A stretch of DNA of 43,876 nt, taken from Candidatus Latescibacterota bacterium. Lineage in GTDB: Bacteria; Latescibacterota; UBA2968; UBA8231. The translations under genes and the position numbers were made by a program. This document shows positions 34,857-43,734 of this stretch, in pieces (the stretch's first letter is position 1; each line of letters opens with the position of its first letter). Location of the stretch: assembly GCA_007136405.1 (NCBI GenBank), contig SLHA01000028.1, forward strand, positions 1-43,876. Direction: 5' to 3'. The notes under the pieces are model-generated. The model was not told where the DNA came from and searched no databases. It saw only the letters and a program-made list of their open reading frames with translations.

Positions 34857-35145
34857 AATTGTTCTCCGGACAACGTTCCGGCGTCATCCCGGATAGCAGA
34901 CCGGTTTCTGTCACGCAGCATCCACCAAGCAGCATCTATCAAGCAGCATCTATCACGATGTCCTGGTATGGACCGGAACCTGGGAACAGGGGGCAGAAGA
35001 GGTAGGATGTCGGGGCACATGCTGCAGCATCCGGTAACCGTCCAGCACAACCATGGGGCGGCCCGTGGCCGTGGCCGGCTCGGCACCAGAGTCCACAGGC
35101 TGAACAGCCCCGCAACCCAACCTTTCCACTGAGGAGCATTCACCG
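34857..35145 (+). promoter_or_regulatory. Long acs leader with three 14-nt repeats
   Basis: Downstream of the promoter, three 14-base units (34915-34928, 34929-34942, 34943-34956) share GCAGCATCTATCAA with small changes in the first. The later ATGCTGC at 35019-35025 is complementary to the GCAGCAT in each unit and also to its own neighbour, so several exclusive hairpins could form. No other gene is seen in 34677-35145. A regulatory mRNA leader is plausible but unproved. Confidence 0.45.
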
Positions 35146-37113
35146 ATGTCAGAAGTATTCCCCCCCAATGCCGATTTTCAGAGCAAAGCGCACATCAAGA
35201 GCATGGAAGAATACCAGAAGGAATATCAGCGGTCCATCCAGGACCCATCTGCTTTCTGGGGAGAGAAGGCCGAGGAGTTCCACTGGTTCAAGAAGTGGGA
35301 CAAGGTCTGCGATTTCAACTATGACATGGACAAGGGTCCTGTCTCCATCAAGTGGTTCGAGGGCGGCAAGACCAACATCGTGTATAACTGTCTGGACCGT
35401 CATCTGGACACCCGGGGTGATCAGACCGCCATCATCTGGGAAGGCAACGAACCCACGGAAGACGCCCGGTTTACCTTCAAGGAACTGCACGAGCAGGTCT
35501 GCAAGTTTGCCAATGTGCTCAAGTCGCGCGGTGTCAAAAAAGGTGATCGGGTATCTATTTACCTGCCCATGATCCCGGAGCTGGCCATTGCGATGATGGC
35601 CTGTGCCCGCATCGGCGCCATCCATTCCATCGTATTCGGCGGTTTTTCCGCGGAAGCCCTGGCGGACCGTATCGCCGACGCCACCTGCACCACGCTGATC
35701 ACGGCCAACGGCACCTTCCGCGGCCCCAAGCCGGTTCCCATGAAGCCCAATGCGGACAAGGCCATGGATAACGCCGCCCAACAGATGGGTCGGTCCGTGG
35801 CAACCTGCATCGTGGTCAAGCGGGTGGAAGACGGCAAGGGGATCGACGCCCACATGAAGGAAGGCCGTGACATCTGGTGGCATGATGCCATGAACGGCGC
35901 CAGCGCGGATTGCCCCTGCGAGGAGATGGATGCAGAGGATCCGCTCTTCATACTCTATACCTCGGGCTCCACCGGCCAGCCGAAGGGCGTGCAGCACAAC
36001 GTCGGTGGGTACATGGTGTTTACCGCCGTAACCCACAAGTACATCTTCGACTACCATGACGGCGACATCTACTGGTGCACGGCTGATATCGGCTGGATCA
36101 CCGGCCACTCGTACATCGTTTACGGACCGCTGGCCAACGGCGCCACCACCATCATGTTCGAAGGGGTACCCACCTATCCCAAGCCGGACCGCTTCTGGAA
36201 GGTTGTGGACAAGTACAAGGTCAACCAGTTCTACACCGCACCCACTGCCATCCGCGCCATCGCCAAAGAGGGCACGGAATGGCCGCGTGGCTGTGACCTC
36301 TCCTCGCTCAAACTCCTGGGCACCGTAGGCGAGCCCATCAATCCGGAAGCCTGGCGCTGGTACCACGAGGAAATCGGCAAGGGCAAGTGCCCCATCGTCG
36401 ACACCTGGTGGCAGACAGAGACCGGCGGCATCCTCATCACGCCGCTGCCGGGAGCCGTACCCACCAAACCCGGTTCTGCCACGCTTCCGTTCTTTGGTGT
36501 CAAGCCTGTCGTCCTGGATCCGGAGAAAGGAACCCGGCTGGAAGGCAACGATGTCGCCGGTGTCCTGGCCATGGAGGCCCCCTGGCCCGGCCAGATGCGC
36601 ACCGTGTACGGAGACCATGAACGTTTCCAGAGCACCTACTTCCAGCAGTACAAAGGCTACTATTTCTCGGGCGACGGTTGTCGCCGTGACGAAGACGGCT
36701 ACTACTGGATCACGGGCCGCGTGGATGACGTCATCAACGTATCCGGGCACCGCATGGGCACCGCCGAGGTCGAAAGCGCCCTGGTATTGCACCCCAAGGT
36801 AGCGGAGGCTGCGGTCGTGGGCTTCCCGCATGACATCAAGGGACAGGGTATCTATGCGTATGTGACGCTCAACAGTGGTGAGGAATACACGGATGAACTC
36901 AAGGCCGAACTCCGGACCCACGTGCGATCCGTCATCGGCCCTATCGCCACCCCAGACGTGATACACTGGGCGCCGGCACTGCCCAAGACCCGGTCGGGGA
37001 AAATCATGCGGCGCATCCTGCGCAAGATCGCCACCAATGAGCTCGACAGCATCGGTGACACCTCCACCCTGGCCGACCCGACCGTGGTGGAACAGCTGGT
37101 AGCCAACAAGTGA
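35146..37113 (+). CDS. acs: Acetyl-CoA synthetase
   Basis: A 655-residue AMP-forming enzyme that activates acetate to acetyl-CoA through acetyl-AMP. Motifs are complete: the P-loop [11 protein letters not shown], the acyl pocket and adenylate stretch [10 protein letters not shown], the hinge region [15 protein letters not shown] and the C-terminal [11 protein letters not shown], whose Lys is the acetylation site that controls the enzyme in many bacteria. The length is standard (E. coli 652). The start at 35146 follows TGAGGAG. It has its own promoter with a long leader and a terminator-like hairpin after the stop, so it is monocistronic. Confidence 0.98.
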   Translation: MSEVFPPNADFQSKAHIKSMEEYQKEYQRSIQDPSAFWGEKAEEFHWFKKWDKVCDFNYDMDKGPVSIKWFEGGKTNIVYNCLDRHLDTRGDQTAIIWEGNEPTEDARFTFKELHEQVCKFANVLKSRGVKKGDRVSIYLPMIPELAIAMMACARIGAIHSIVFGGFSAEALADRIADATCTTLITANGTFRGPKPVPMKPNADKAMDNAAQQMGRSVATCIVVKRVEDGKGIDAHMKEGRDIWWHDAMNGASADCPCEEMDAEDPLFILYTSGSTGQPKGVQHNVGGYMVFTAVTHKYIFDYHDGDIYWCTADIGWITGHSYIVYGPLANGATTIMFEGVPTYPKPDRFWKVVDKYKVNQFYTAPTAIRAIAKEGTEWPRGCDLSSLKLLGTVGEPINPEAWRWYHEEIGKGKCPIVDTWWQTETGGILITPLPGAVPTKPGSATLPFFGVKPVVLDPEKGTRLEGNDVAGVLAMEAPWPGQMRTVYGDHERFQSTYFQQYKGYYFSGDGCRRDEDGYYWITGRVDDVINVSGHRMGTAEVESALVLHPKVAEAAVVGFPHDIKGQGIYAYVTLNSGEEYTDELKAELRTHVRSVIGPIATPDVIHWAPALPKTRSGKIMRRILRKIATNELDSIGDTSTLADPTVVEQLVANK

Positions 37114-37202
37114 GCTGGTAAAGCATCGGGTGCAGCCGGATCCTGCGCTGCACCTGACCGAAATTCAGGCCTGACCACGGTGGGTCGGGCTCAAACGGCA
37201 AG

Positions 37203-37239
37203 AGGCCGGCGAGGGTTCCTATCCACGCCGGCCTTTGTC
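37203..37239 (+). terminator. Terminator-like hairpin after acs
   Basis: AGGCCGGCG (37203-37211) pairs with CGCCGGCCT (37226-37234) over a 14-nt loop, then TTTGTC. The T-run is short. It lies 90 bases after the acs stop and before the debranching enzyme start. Confidence 0.55.
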
Positions 37240-37317
37240 ATACGCGCGTCCATGCATAGTTTCCTTAAAGACACCCGCATGTTGCTCCGGTTTCCTTCTT
37301 CCACGGACTCCTGCCCC

Positions 37318-39339
37318 ATGGCTTATCCCATCTCATTTGACGCCGCTGTCACTCGAGACTTTGCCCGGGCCTGTGGGCGAGAATGGCTGGAAACCAATGG
37401 ACTGGGAGGATGGGCCAGCTCCACCATTTGTTGCGCCCACACTCGCCGTTACCACGGAATGCTGGTAGTCGCAACAGAGCCCCCAGTGGGACGCTTTGTC
37501 CTCCTGTCCAAGCTGGAGGAAACGCTCGTGCTCCCGCATACGCGTACCGAGTTGGGGTGTAATATTTTTGCCGGAGCTGTCCATCCGGAGGGACACCGCC
37601 TGCTGACCGGCTTTGCACTGAATGTCTTTCCCACCTTCACCTATGCGACCTCCTCCATTACCCTGCGCAAGACCATTGCCATGCTCCACGGCGAGCACAC
37701 TGTGGTCGTGCTGTACGAGCTCGTACGCGCGCCGCATACGGTGAAGATGGAATTGCGCCCGTTTTTCGCCGGACGAGACTACCACCATCTGGTACGCGCC
37801 AACCAGGCCGTACGGCAGGTGGCTCGGATAGAGGACGACATCATGCATTACCAGCCCTATTTCGGGCAACCGGTGGTGCATCTGCTGACTCCTGGTGCGA
37901 GATATTCGCCCGGACCTGACTGGTATTACAACTACCATTACCCCCGCGAGGAAGAACGTGGTCTGGAATGTACCGAAGACCTTTTCACCCCGGGCGCCAT
38001 ACACTGCTCGATAGATCCCGGATCGTCTCTCGGTGTACTCGTCTCAACGGAAGATCCGCGGGGACGTGACCCGGAGAGCCTCCTGCGCCAGGAGCGCGAA
38101 CGTCGCGCTGCGCTGGAGAAAAGCGTTACAGGAAGCCCCCTCATAAGCAGGCTGGCCGTGGCAGCGGACCAGTTTCTCGTCCGCCGCCGTGATGGCCTGC
38201 ATACCATCGTCGCGGGCTATCATTGGTTCACTGACTGGGGTCGGGATACCATGATCTCCCTGCCTGGCATCTGCCTGATCCGCGACCGTTTCCAGGAGGC
38301 CCGGAGCATCTTCCAAGCCTATGCTGCCTGCATCGATGAGGGCATGCTCCCGAACCGCTTCGGCGATAGTGGCGGACAAGCGGAGTACAACACCGTTGAT
38401 GCCACGTTGTGGTTCTATGTCGCGCTATACAAGTACCTGCTGTATACCGGCGATTACGGTTTCGTGGAAGGCAGCCTATGGAACGCTCTGCAGGAGATCA
38501 TCGCCTGGCACCGGCATGGAACGCGCTACAGCATCAAGGTGGACCCGGTTGACGGCCTGTTGCGCAGCGGCGATGAGCGAAGCCAGTTGACTTGGATGGA
38601 CGCTAAGGTGGACGACTGGGTCGTCACCCCACGGCAGGGGCGCGCGGTAGAAATCAACGCATTGTGGTACAACGTCTTGCGCATAATGGAACACCTCGCC
38701 CGGCGCTTTCGTGATCCGGAACTGGGACAGCAGTTCGCCCAGCGGGCGGATCAGGTGCGTACCAGTTTCGTCAAACAATTCTGGAACCCGGAAGTCGGAT
38801 GCCTGTTCGATGTAGTGGACGGGGAGCGGATCGATGCCTCCATCCGCCCCAACCAGATCTTCGCTTTGAGTCTGCCCTTCGCCCTGCTGCGCGGCGATCA
38901 GGCACGCCAGGTGCTTGATACGGTAGACCGGCACCTGTTCACTCCGTACGGCCTGCGCAGCCTGTCACCTGAGGATCCAGCCTACCATCCCCGGTATACG
39001 GGCGGCCGTTACGATCGTGACGGAGCGTACCATCAGGGCACGGTCTGGGGGTGGCTCATGGGTCCCTTCATCACGGCTTTGGTCCGCGTGCACGGAGCCG
39101 AGGGACGGGCCCGGGGGCGTGACATCATCGACGGATTTACAGACCATCTGGCGGAGGCCGGCCTGGGAACCGTTTCCGAGATTTTCGATGCAGACTATCC
39201 GTATGTGCCGCGCGGCTGCATCGCTCAGGCCTGGAGTGTGGGCGAGCTTCTCAGAGCCTATCACGAAGATGTCGAAGGCCGCTTACCCGACCCGCCGGAA
39301 ACCAGCTCGGACCACGAACCCGGCCCGCAGGAGAAGTGA
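37318..39339 (+). CDS. Amylo-alpha-1,6-glucosidase / glycogen debranching enzyme (GH133-type)
   Basis: A 673-residue debranching enzyme that removes alpha-1,6 branch glucose from glycogen. The N-terminal domain begins with the family mark REWLETNGLGGWASSTI; the (alpha/alpha)6 catalytic domain includes GYHWFTDWGRDTMISLPG, the acid stretch AEYNTVDATLWF and late GRYDRDGAYHQGTVWGW. The start is uncertain; I chose ATG 37318 because it places REWLETN at the usual distance, while ATGs at 37252 and 37279 would add a hydrophobic, poorly fitting leader. It follows acs, separated by a hairpin, so it is probably a separate transcript. Confidence 0.92.
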   Translation: MAYPISFDAAVTRDFARACGREWLETNGLGGWASSTICCAHTRRYHGMLVVATEPPVGRFVLLSKLEETLVLPHTRTELGCNIFAGAVHPEGHRLLTGFALNVFPTFTYATSSITLRKTIAMLHGEHTVVVLYELVRAPHTVKMELRPFFAGRDYHHLVRANQAVRQVARIEDDIMHYQPYFGQPVVHLLTPGARYSPGPDWYYNYHYPREEERGLECTEDLFTPGAIHCSIDPGSSLGVLVSTEDPRGRDPESLLRQERERRAALEKSVTGSPLISRLAVAADQFLVRRRDGLHTIVAGYHWFTDWGRDTMISLPGICLIRDRFQEARSIFQAYAACIDEGMLPNRFGDSGGQAEYNTVDATLWFYVALYKYLLYTGDYGFVEGSLWNALQEIIAWHRHGTRYSIKVDPVDGLLRSGDERSQLTWMDAKVDDWVVTPRQGRAVEINALWYNVLRIMEHLARRFRDPELGQQFAQRADQVRTSFVKQFWNPEVGCLFDVVDGERIDASIRPNQIFALSLPFALLRGDQARQVLDTVDRHLFTPYGLRSLSPEDPAYHPRYTGGRYDRDGAYHQGTVWGWLMGPFITALVRVHGAEGRARGRDIIDGFTDHLAEAGLGTVSEIFDADYPYVPRGCIAQAWSVGELLRAYHEDVEGRLPDPPETSSDHEPGPQEK

Positions 39340-39340
39340 T

Positions 39341-39376
39341 CGGGAACCGCTACACGCTTACCCCATGCGTGTCCCG
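39341..39376. terminator. Weak hairpin between convergent genes
   Basis: ACACGC/GCGTGT with flanking GGGA/TCCC pairs forms an imperfect hairpin directly after the debranching stop and before the convergent acetyltransferase stop. Possible bidirectional end; no U-tract. Confidence 0.3.
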
Positions 39377-39412
39377 GGAGGTCACGGGGAGCTCTCAAAC
39401 TCCTCACACTCG

Positions 39413-40558
39413 TCACACTCCGTCCTGGCGCGACCAGGACAACGGCAGCGGACACCACTGGTCCAGGAGCCGGGCAGCCCCGGGCAGGTTCGTCACCTGC
39501 GAAGGGGCGACCGGCCCAAACAACAGGCGCATGGCTGTGAGATGATCGCACTGGATGTCCGGTGTGGCGTTCGTCCTGGTTACCTGCGCCCCGCAGCCAT
39601 CCACCTGCAGGCGCAGGCAGCCCATACCTTCGATACCTATCACCACGCGACCATCCAACAGGTTGGCTGTGCGGCACCGAGCCGATAACAGCGCCCCCGC
39701 CACTGCTGGCCAATCAAAAACCTGCCAGTTACCCGCGGGCAGCACGCTTACGCTGTCGCACCACTGGCCCAGAGCGTGTAGACGTTGCGGCTGCAGCGTG
39801 GAAAGACTCACGGTGGCGGTTGCGTGATGCGCGACCCAGGCCTGGATCAGGCGCTGGGCGGTGTCATCGCTCCCGGCAACCACTTCCGTGAGATGCTCCC
39901 CAGATGCGTCGACTACGACGTAGCCGACCATGTCACCCGCACCGTCGATAGCCGCATTCGGGCTGGCATGCCAGTTGTGCAGATGATCCAGGAACAAGCC
40001 GGGCTGGCGCCAGCAATGAGCCGGCTGGGCATCGTGCAGAGCACGGGCCCGATTCACTTGATCCGGATCGATCAGCGGCACGAACCGTATGCCGGTGTCC
40101 GCATCGCCGCAAGCATGACGCAGATTAGCGCGGGTGAACGTATAGCGCAGAACGTGACCGCAGCGCTCGTACCCGTAATACCCGTAGCGCTGCCGCTGAC
40201 CACCGAGATACGAGAGCTGACAGCCTGTATCTTGCATCGACTGCAGGCAGCGGTTCATCAGCCGCCGCATATATCCGGCACGACGAAACTTGGGATGCGT
40301 CGACACACCGCCGATACCGGCTACCTGGATGGCGTTGTCACCGACCTGCCAGGACATGGGATACAGGCCGACGATGGCCCTGATACGGCCGCCCTCACGC
40401 AGGGCATGCAGGCATCTCATGGCCTCGTCCACGGGCCGGTAGATTGCCGGTAGCAGGGTCTCGAAATCGTGCGGCCGGTGAGCACCGAAAACCATGTTGA
40501 GAAAATCCATGGCATCCTGAAAGTCGGATTCCGTAAGCTGAACGAGTTCGGTCTTCAT
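39413..40558 (-). CDS. GNAT acetyltransferase, Eis-like
   Basis: A 381-residue protein with an N-terminal GNAT domain (about 1-150), a second degenerate GNAT region and a C-terminal sterol-carrier-like fold, the order found in Eis. The acetyl-CoA pyrophosphate loop is in VSTHPKFRRAGYMRRLM (about residues 84-100). Eis proteins acetylate lysine or aminoglycoside amines; the natural substrate here is unknown. The start at 40558 is the only good ATG at the family N-terminus, though its ribosome site is weak. It is divergent from the next operon. Confidence 0.85.
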   Translation of the reverse strand: MKTELVQLTESDFQDAMDFLNMVFGAHRPHDFETLLPAIYRPVDEAMRCLHALREGGRIRAIVGLYPMSWQVGDNAIQVAGIGGVSTHPKFRRAGYMRRLMNRCLQSMQDTGCQLSYLGGQRQRYGYYGYERCGHVLRYTFTRANLRHACGDADTGIRFVPLIDPDQVNRARALHDAQPAHCWRQPGLFLDHLHNWHASPNAAIDGAGDMVGYVVVDASGEHLTEVVAGSDDTAQRLIQAWVAHHATATVSLSTLQPQRLHALGQWCDSVSVLPAGNWQVFDWPAVAGALLSARCRTANLLDGRVVIGIEGMGCLRLQVDGCGAQVTRTNATPDIQCDHLTAMRLLFGPVAPSQVTNLPGAARLLDQWCPLPLSWSRQDGV

Positions 40559-40988
40559 GTCTTATGAGTTTATGTGATTACAGATGATCCAGACCCACGG
40601 GACTCCGGCACGGAAGAACGTCTCACCATGCTCCCCCACAGAGCCCGGATTCCGGCGGGTAAAAAAAGGTTGTCTTCATACCACAGTCCGGCAGTGCGAT
40701 ACTGCCCGATGAGCGGAAGCAAGCTGGACTCGACATACAGAGATGCGGATGATACTCGTCGAGGACCCTATTCTGCCTCGCGGGTGCCCTGCGGACCTGT
40801 AGCGGCCATTCATCATAACCGCAGCATCGGGAGCTGTCAACAAGCCCCTGTACCGGACCTGCACCTCGACCGGCTGTTCGATATGACCGACATGCCAACC
40901 AACGGCAGTTCCCTTACATTGACCAATTTCCTTATCTTTAGACACACCGAGCGGTAGTCTCCTTCACATGCATGAAAAGGAGCATGTC
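40559..40988. other. Divergent intergenic region before the TrmY operon
   Basis: The 430 bases show no convincing gene. The only promoter-like pair is weak: TTCCCT and TTATCT at 17-bp spacing around 40909-40937, about 50 bases before the isomerase start. AAGGAG at 40977-40982 is that gene's ribosome site. Confidence 0.35.
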
Positions 40989-41822
40989 ATGCAGCTTGTG
41001 GTATTCTCGAAGACCCTGCAGGACAAGACCCCGCAGGAGCTGGTTCAACTGGCTGAGGAGTACGGTATGGATGGGTACGACCTGGCCGTCCGGCCCGGTC
41101 ATCCGGTAAATCCCGACAACGTGGCTACAGCGTTGCCGGAGACCGCACGGATGTTCGCCAACCACGGACTCACCATTCCCATGATCACAGCCAACACGGA
41201 CCTGCTGCTACCGGATCAACCGGGTGTACGGGATCTGCTTGGAGCCATGGACCAGGCCGATGTCCGGCGCCTGAAGCTGGGATATTTCAAGTTCGACCCG
41301 GAGAAACAGGATTACTGGACCGAAGTGGACCGGGTACGTCAGGCCATGGCCGGATGGGAGCAGCTGGGACGCGAATTTGGCATCCGCATATGTTACCACA
41401 CCCACTCCAACCGGTGCATGGGACTCAATGCCGGCATGCTCATGCATCTGCTCAACGGCTTCGATCCCAGATACCTGGGCGCCTTCATCGATGCAGGGCA
41501 TCTGCTGGTGGAAGGAGAGGAGTTCGCCGTCGCCGCCGCGGTGGTGCAGCCGTACCTCGCCATGGTCGCGGTAAAGGACATGCTGCTGCAACGGATCGAT
41601 CAACATGGGCACGGAATGGTGCAGCGCACCGTTGTCGAGGCCGGACAGGGCATGGTGAACTGGAGTGCCGTGATGACCGAACTCGTGCGCCTGCGGTTTA
41701 CGGGGCCGGTATCCATCCATTGCGAATTTCAGGTGACCGCGGATCAGTTGCTACCAGCCATCAGGCGCGAGGTCGCATTTTTCCGCAATCAGCTTGCGCA
41801 GTGCAAACAGGCGGCGGAATGA
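40989..41822 (+). CDS. Sugar phosphate isomerase/epimerase family TIM-barrel protein
   Basis: A 277-residue xylose-isomerase-like barrel, the third of this fold in the window. Likely metal ligands are in ICYHTHSNR, FIDAGHLLVEG, VKDMLL and the late IHCEFQ glutamate. It is cytosolic and its substrate is unknown. The start at 40989 is fixed by AAGGAG; an earlier ATG at 40968 covers that site. Its stop overlaps the next start as ATGA at 41819-41822, a sign of translational coupling with the TrmY homologue. The functional link between them is not obvious. Confidence 0.87.
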   Translation: MQLVVFSKTLQDKTPQELVQLAEEYGMDGYDLAVRPGHPVNPDNVATALPETARMFANHGLTIPMITANTDLLLPDQPGVRDLLGAMDQADVRRLKLGYFKFDPEKQDYWTEVDRVRQAMAGWEQLGREFGIRICYHTHSNRCMGLNAGMLMHLLNGFDPRYLGAFIDAGHLLVEGEEFAVAAAVVQPYLAMVAVKDMLLQRIDQHGHGMVQRTVVEAGQGMVNWSAVMTELVRLRFTGPVSIHCEFQVTADQLLPAIRREVAFFRNQLAQCKQAAE

Positions 41823-42475
41823 GGGAGTTCGTGCTTCGAGCGCGCAAGGCTCCCACCACGCCCGGCTTCAGACTGGACAAGCAACCGCCGCACAGACACC
41901 TGGAGATCATCGCACACTGCGTCGTCAACAGCCTCTTCTATGCCGCAAGCGTACGGCAGGATACCCGGTTTCACGTCGTCATGGAGGGCCCTGCCTCGCC
42001 CCCCAAAACAATAACCTGGGATGGCGACCGGCTGGGCACGCTTGATGGCCTGGATGAAGGCTCGATATGGACAGTCATGCGCCGGGCGCTGGAAAAGGGG
42101 AAAGGCCTCACGCTGGATCAGGAGGATGAATCCCAGCCCGGTGTTTGGATAGCCAAACGCAGTTTTGAGCAATTGGTTAAAGAACGCGCCATGCAGGGAC
42201 AACTGTACTACCTGCGCCCGGATGGGGAGGACATTCGCCGGACTACGCTGGTTCCCTGCTCCTGCTTCGTGTTTACCGACCATCTCGCCATGCCACGTAA
42301 AACAGATCGTTTTCTGGAGCGTCTCGGAGCCAGACCGCTCAGTGTGGGCCCGCGCATGCTGTACGCTTCGCAGTGCATCGCGGTCGTTCATAACGAATTG
42401 GACCGATGGGAACAAGACGCGGCCGATGATGCTGTCGTTGCCCGGGGAAGGACGGACATGCATGCTGGCTCATGA
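41819..42475 (+). CDS. trmY: TrmY-like tRNA (pseudouridine54-N1) methyltransferase homologue (DUF358)
   Basis: A 218-residue SPOUT-fold protein. It matches archaeal TrmY along its length: the start MREFVLRARKAPTT, a strand HVVMEGPASPPKTI, GQLYYLRPDGEDIR, the SAM-knot region CFVFTDHLAMP with DRFLERLGARPLSVGP, and the end CIAVVHNELD. Archaeal TrmY methylates N1 of pseudouridine 54 in tRNA; most bacteria have m5U54 instead, so the bacterial target is unclear. The usual GDH in the knot is TDH here. The ATG at 41819 overlaps the upstream stop, and the 3' end overlaps the next gene by 14 bases. A 20-residue charged tail follows the core. Confidence 0.88.
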   Translation: MREFVLRARKAPTTPGFRLDKQPPHRHLEIIAHCVVNSLFYAASVRQDTRFHVVMEGPASPPKTITWDGDRLGTLDGLDEGSIWTVMRRALEKGKGLTLDQEDESQPGVWIAKRSFEQLVKERAMQGQLYYLRPDGEDIRRTTLVPCSCFVFTDHLAMPRKTDRFLERLGARPLSVGPRMLYASQCIAVVHNELDRWEQDAADDAVVARGRTDMHAGS

Positions 42476-43223
42476 TCGCGTTACGGTTCTGGTCATACCG
42501 GAAGCCGGCGGCGCCACCTACGAATACAAGGTGCCCCGCTTGCTCATCATCGCGGCTGTGGTTGCGGCTGTCGCAGTGGCCGTCTTGCTCGTCATGGGAT
42601 TCCGTTACTTCGTGCTGTACCAGATCAGCGACCGGCAAGCGACTCGTCTGGAACGCGAAAAAGCCCTCCTGCACGAAGAAGTCAAACGGATAGACGAACT
42701 AGAACGCATGCTGGTGCAGTTGCAGCGCAGCAACCAACAGCTCAGGACCGTTTTGAGCGAGTCCGTTCGTGTGGAACACGTACCGCGACAGATGGGCTCG
42801 CACACACGCTACACTTCGGTGATCAAGCCCAGCGAGCGACTGCGCTGGGGACACTTGCGCACATTTCCCGGCCTGTGGCCCGTGAATGGAGTCGTGCTGA
42901 AGCCGTTCACGGAGCAAAGGGGCGGGACGATCATCGCGACACCGGCCAACAGTCTGGTGCGCGCGGCCGGTGCAGGTCAAGTCTCGCGGGCAGCATACGA
43001 CGAACGTCTGGGCAACACGGTCTGGGTGGACCATGGGGGCGGTCTGGTCAGTGTATATGGTTTCACCAGGCGCCTGGTGGTCGAAGCCGGCCAATATGTG
43101 GAGAAGGGTCAACCTCTGGCTCTCTCCGGCGCAACCGGCAAAGCGCCGTCAGCCTCCCTTTTCTTTGCCATACGCATGAACGGCCGGCCGATGAATCCGG
43201 AATCGTACAGGCTGTGGTTGTGA
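42462..43223 (+). CDS. Membrane-anchored degenerate LytM/M23 protein, predicted catalytically inactive
   Basis: A 253-residue bitopic protein. A membrane helix spans about 26-47, a coiled coil about 55-100 (EREKALLHEEVKRIDELE), and a LytM fold 140-253 ending MNPESYRLWL. Fold marks are clear (GNTVWVDHGGGLVSVYG, VEAGQYVEKGQPLALSGATG), but every zinc ligand is gone: the HxGxD place reads RGGTII, the YAHL place reads VYGFTR and the HLHFE place reads SLFFAI. It therefore should not cut peptidoglycan but may activate or place other enzymes, as EnvC and NlpD do. The ATG at 42462 lies inside trmY. The bactofilin follows directly. Confidence 0.88.
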   Translation: MLAHDRVTVLVIPEAGGATYEYKVPRLLIIAAVVAAVAVAVLLVMGFRYFVLYQISDRQATRLEREKALLHEEVKRIDELERMLVQLQRSNQQLRTVLSESVRVEHVPRQMGSHTRYTSVIKPSERLRWGHLRTFPGLWPVNGVVLKPFTEQRGGTIIATPANSLVRAAGAGQVSRAAYDERLGNTVWVDHGGGLVSVYGFTRRLVVEAGQYVEKGQPLALSGATGKAPSASLFFAIRMNGRPMNPESYRLWL

Positions 43224-43228
43224 AGGTC

Positions 43229-43600
43229 ATGCTCTTCGGTGAAAGTAACGACACCATCATCGGTCCCGGTACAGTTATCCAGGGCAGCATGGAACTGCAA
43301 CACGGCATCCAGGTGCTGGGGTCTTTGCACGGAGCCCGTTTGAAGACTCGCGGGAAGCTGATCGTGGAACCGGAGGGGGAGGTTCGGTGCGGTTGGGTGC
43401 ACGTGGACGGGGCGGTTATTCGTGGCCACCTTGTCGGGTCGCTGTCGTCCACCGGACCGGTTCGTATTACGGCTAGCGGCTGTTTCCAGGGATCCTTGAC
43501 AGCACCTCAGTTGGTCCTGGAAGAGGGTGCACGCCTGATCGTGGAACCGCAACTCGTTCATTCTGCGCTTGGCGGTAGCGACAGCAAGGCCTGTGGGTAG
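43229..43600 (+). CDS. Bactofilin
   Basis: A 123-residue bactofilin (DUF583), a right-handed beta-helix that polymerises without nucleotide into membrane-linked filaments and guides cell-wall synthesis. The start of the domain is NDTIIGPGTVIQGSMEL; glycine/valine-spaced rungs follow (GSLHGARLKTRGKLIVEP, GHLVGSLSSTGPVRI). The start is uncertain: ATG 43229, or GTG at 43220 or 43214, which overlap the LytM stop. In several bacteria bactofilins work with M23 peptidases set by their side (for example CcmA with Csd proteins), which fits this pair. It is the last gene before a strong hairpin. Confidence 0.9.
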   Translation: MLFGESNDTIIGPGTVIQGSMELQHGIQVLGSLHGARLKTRGKLIVEPEGEVRCGWVHVDGAVIRGHLVGSLSSTGPVRITASGCFQGSLTAPQLVLEEGARLIVEPQLVHSALGGSDSKACG

Positions 43601-43658
43601 ACCCTATCGACGTAGCGTAGCGTATACTGCCATCGCCATACGGGGTTGGTACAGACGC

Positions 43659-43696
43659 CAGACGGGCTCGCCGCGCTGATGCGGAGAGCCCGTCTG
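43659..43696. terminator. Perfect 11-bp hairpin between bactofilin and groEL
   Basis: CAGACGGGCTC (43659-43669) pairs with GAGCCCGTCTG (43686-43696) over a 16-nt loop, in the gap between convergent genes. No clear U-tract on either side; probably a bidirectional transcription end. Confidence 0.6.
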
Positions 43697-43734
43697 AGCT
43701 TACAGTATTATTCTGCCTCAAGGTATCGGAGGGT

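Noticed and set aside
35149-36966. 605-codon open frame antisense to acs
   Set aside because: acs is certain on the other strand; the antisense product resembles nothing.
40559-40988. Small genes in the divergent gap
   Set aside because: Open frames here lack ribosome sites and protein-like composition.
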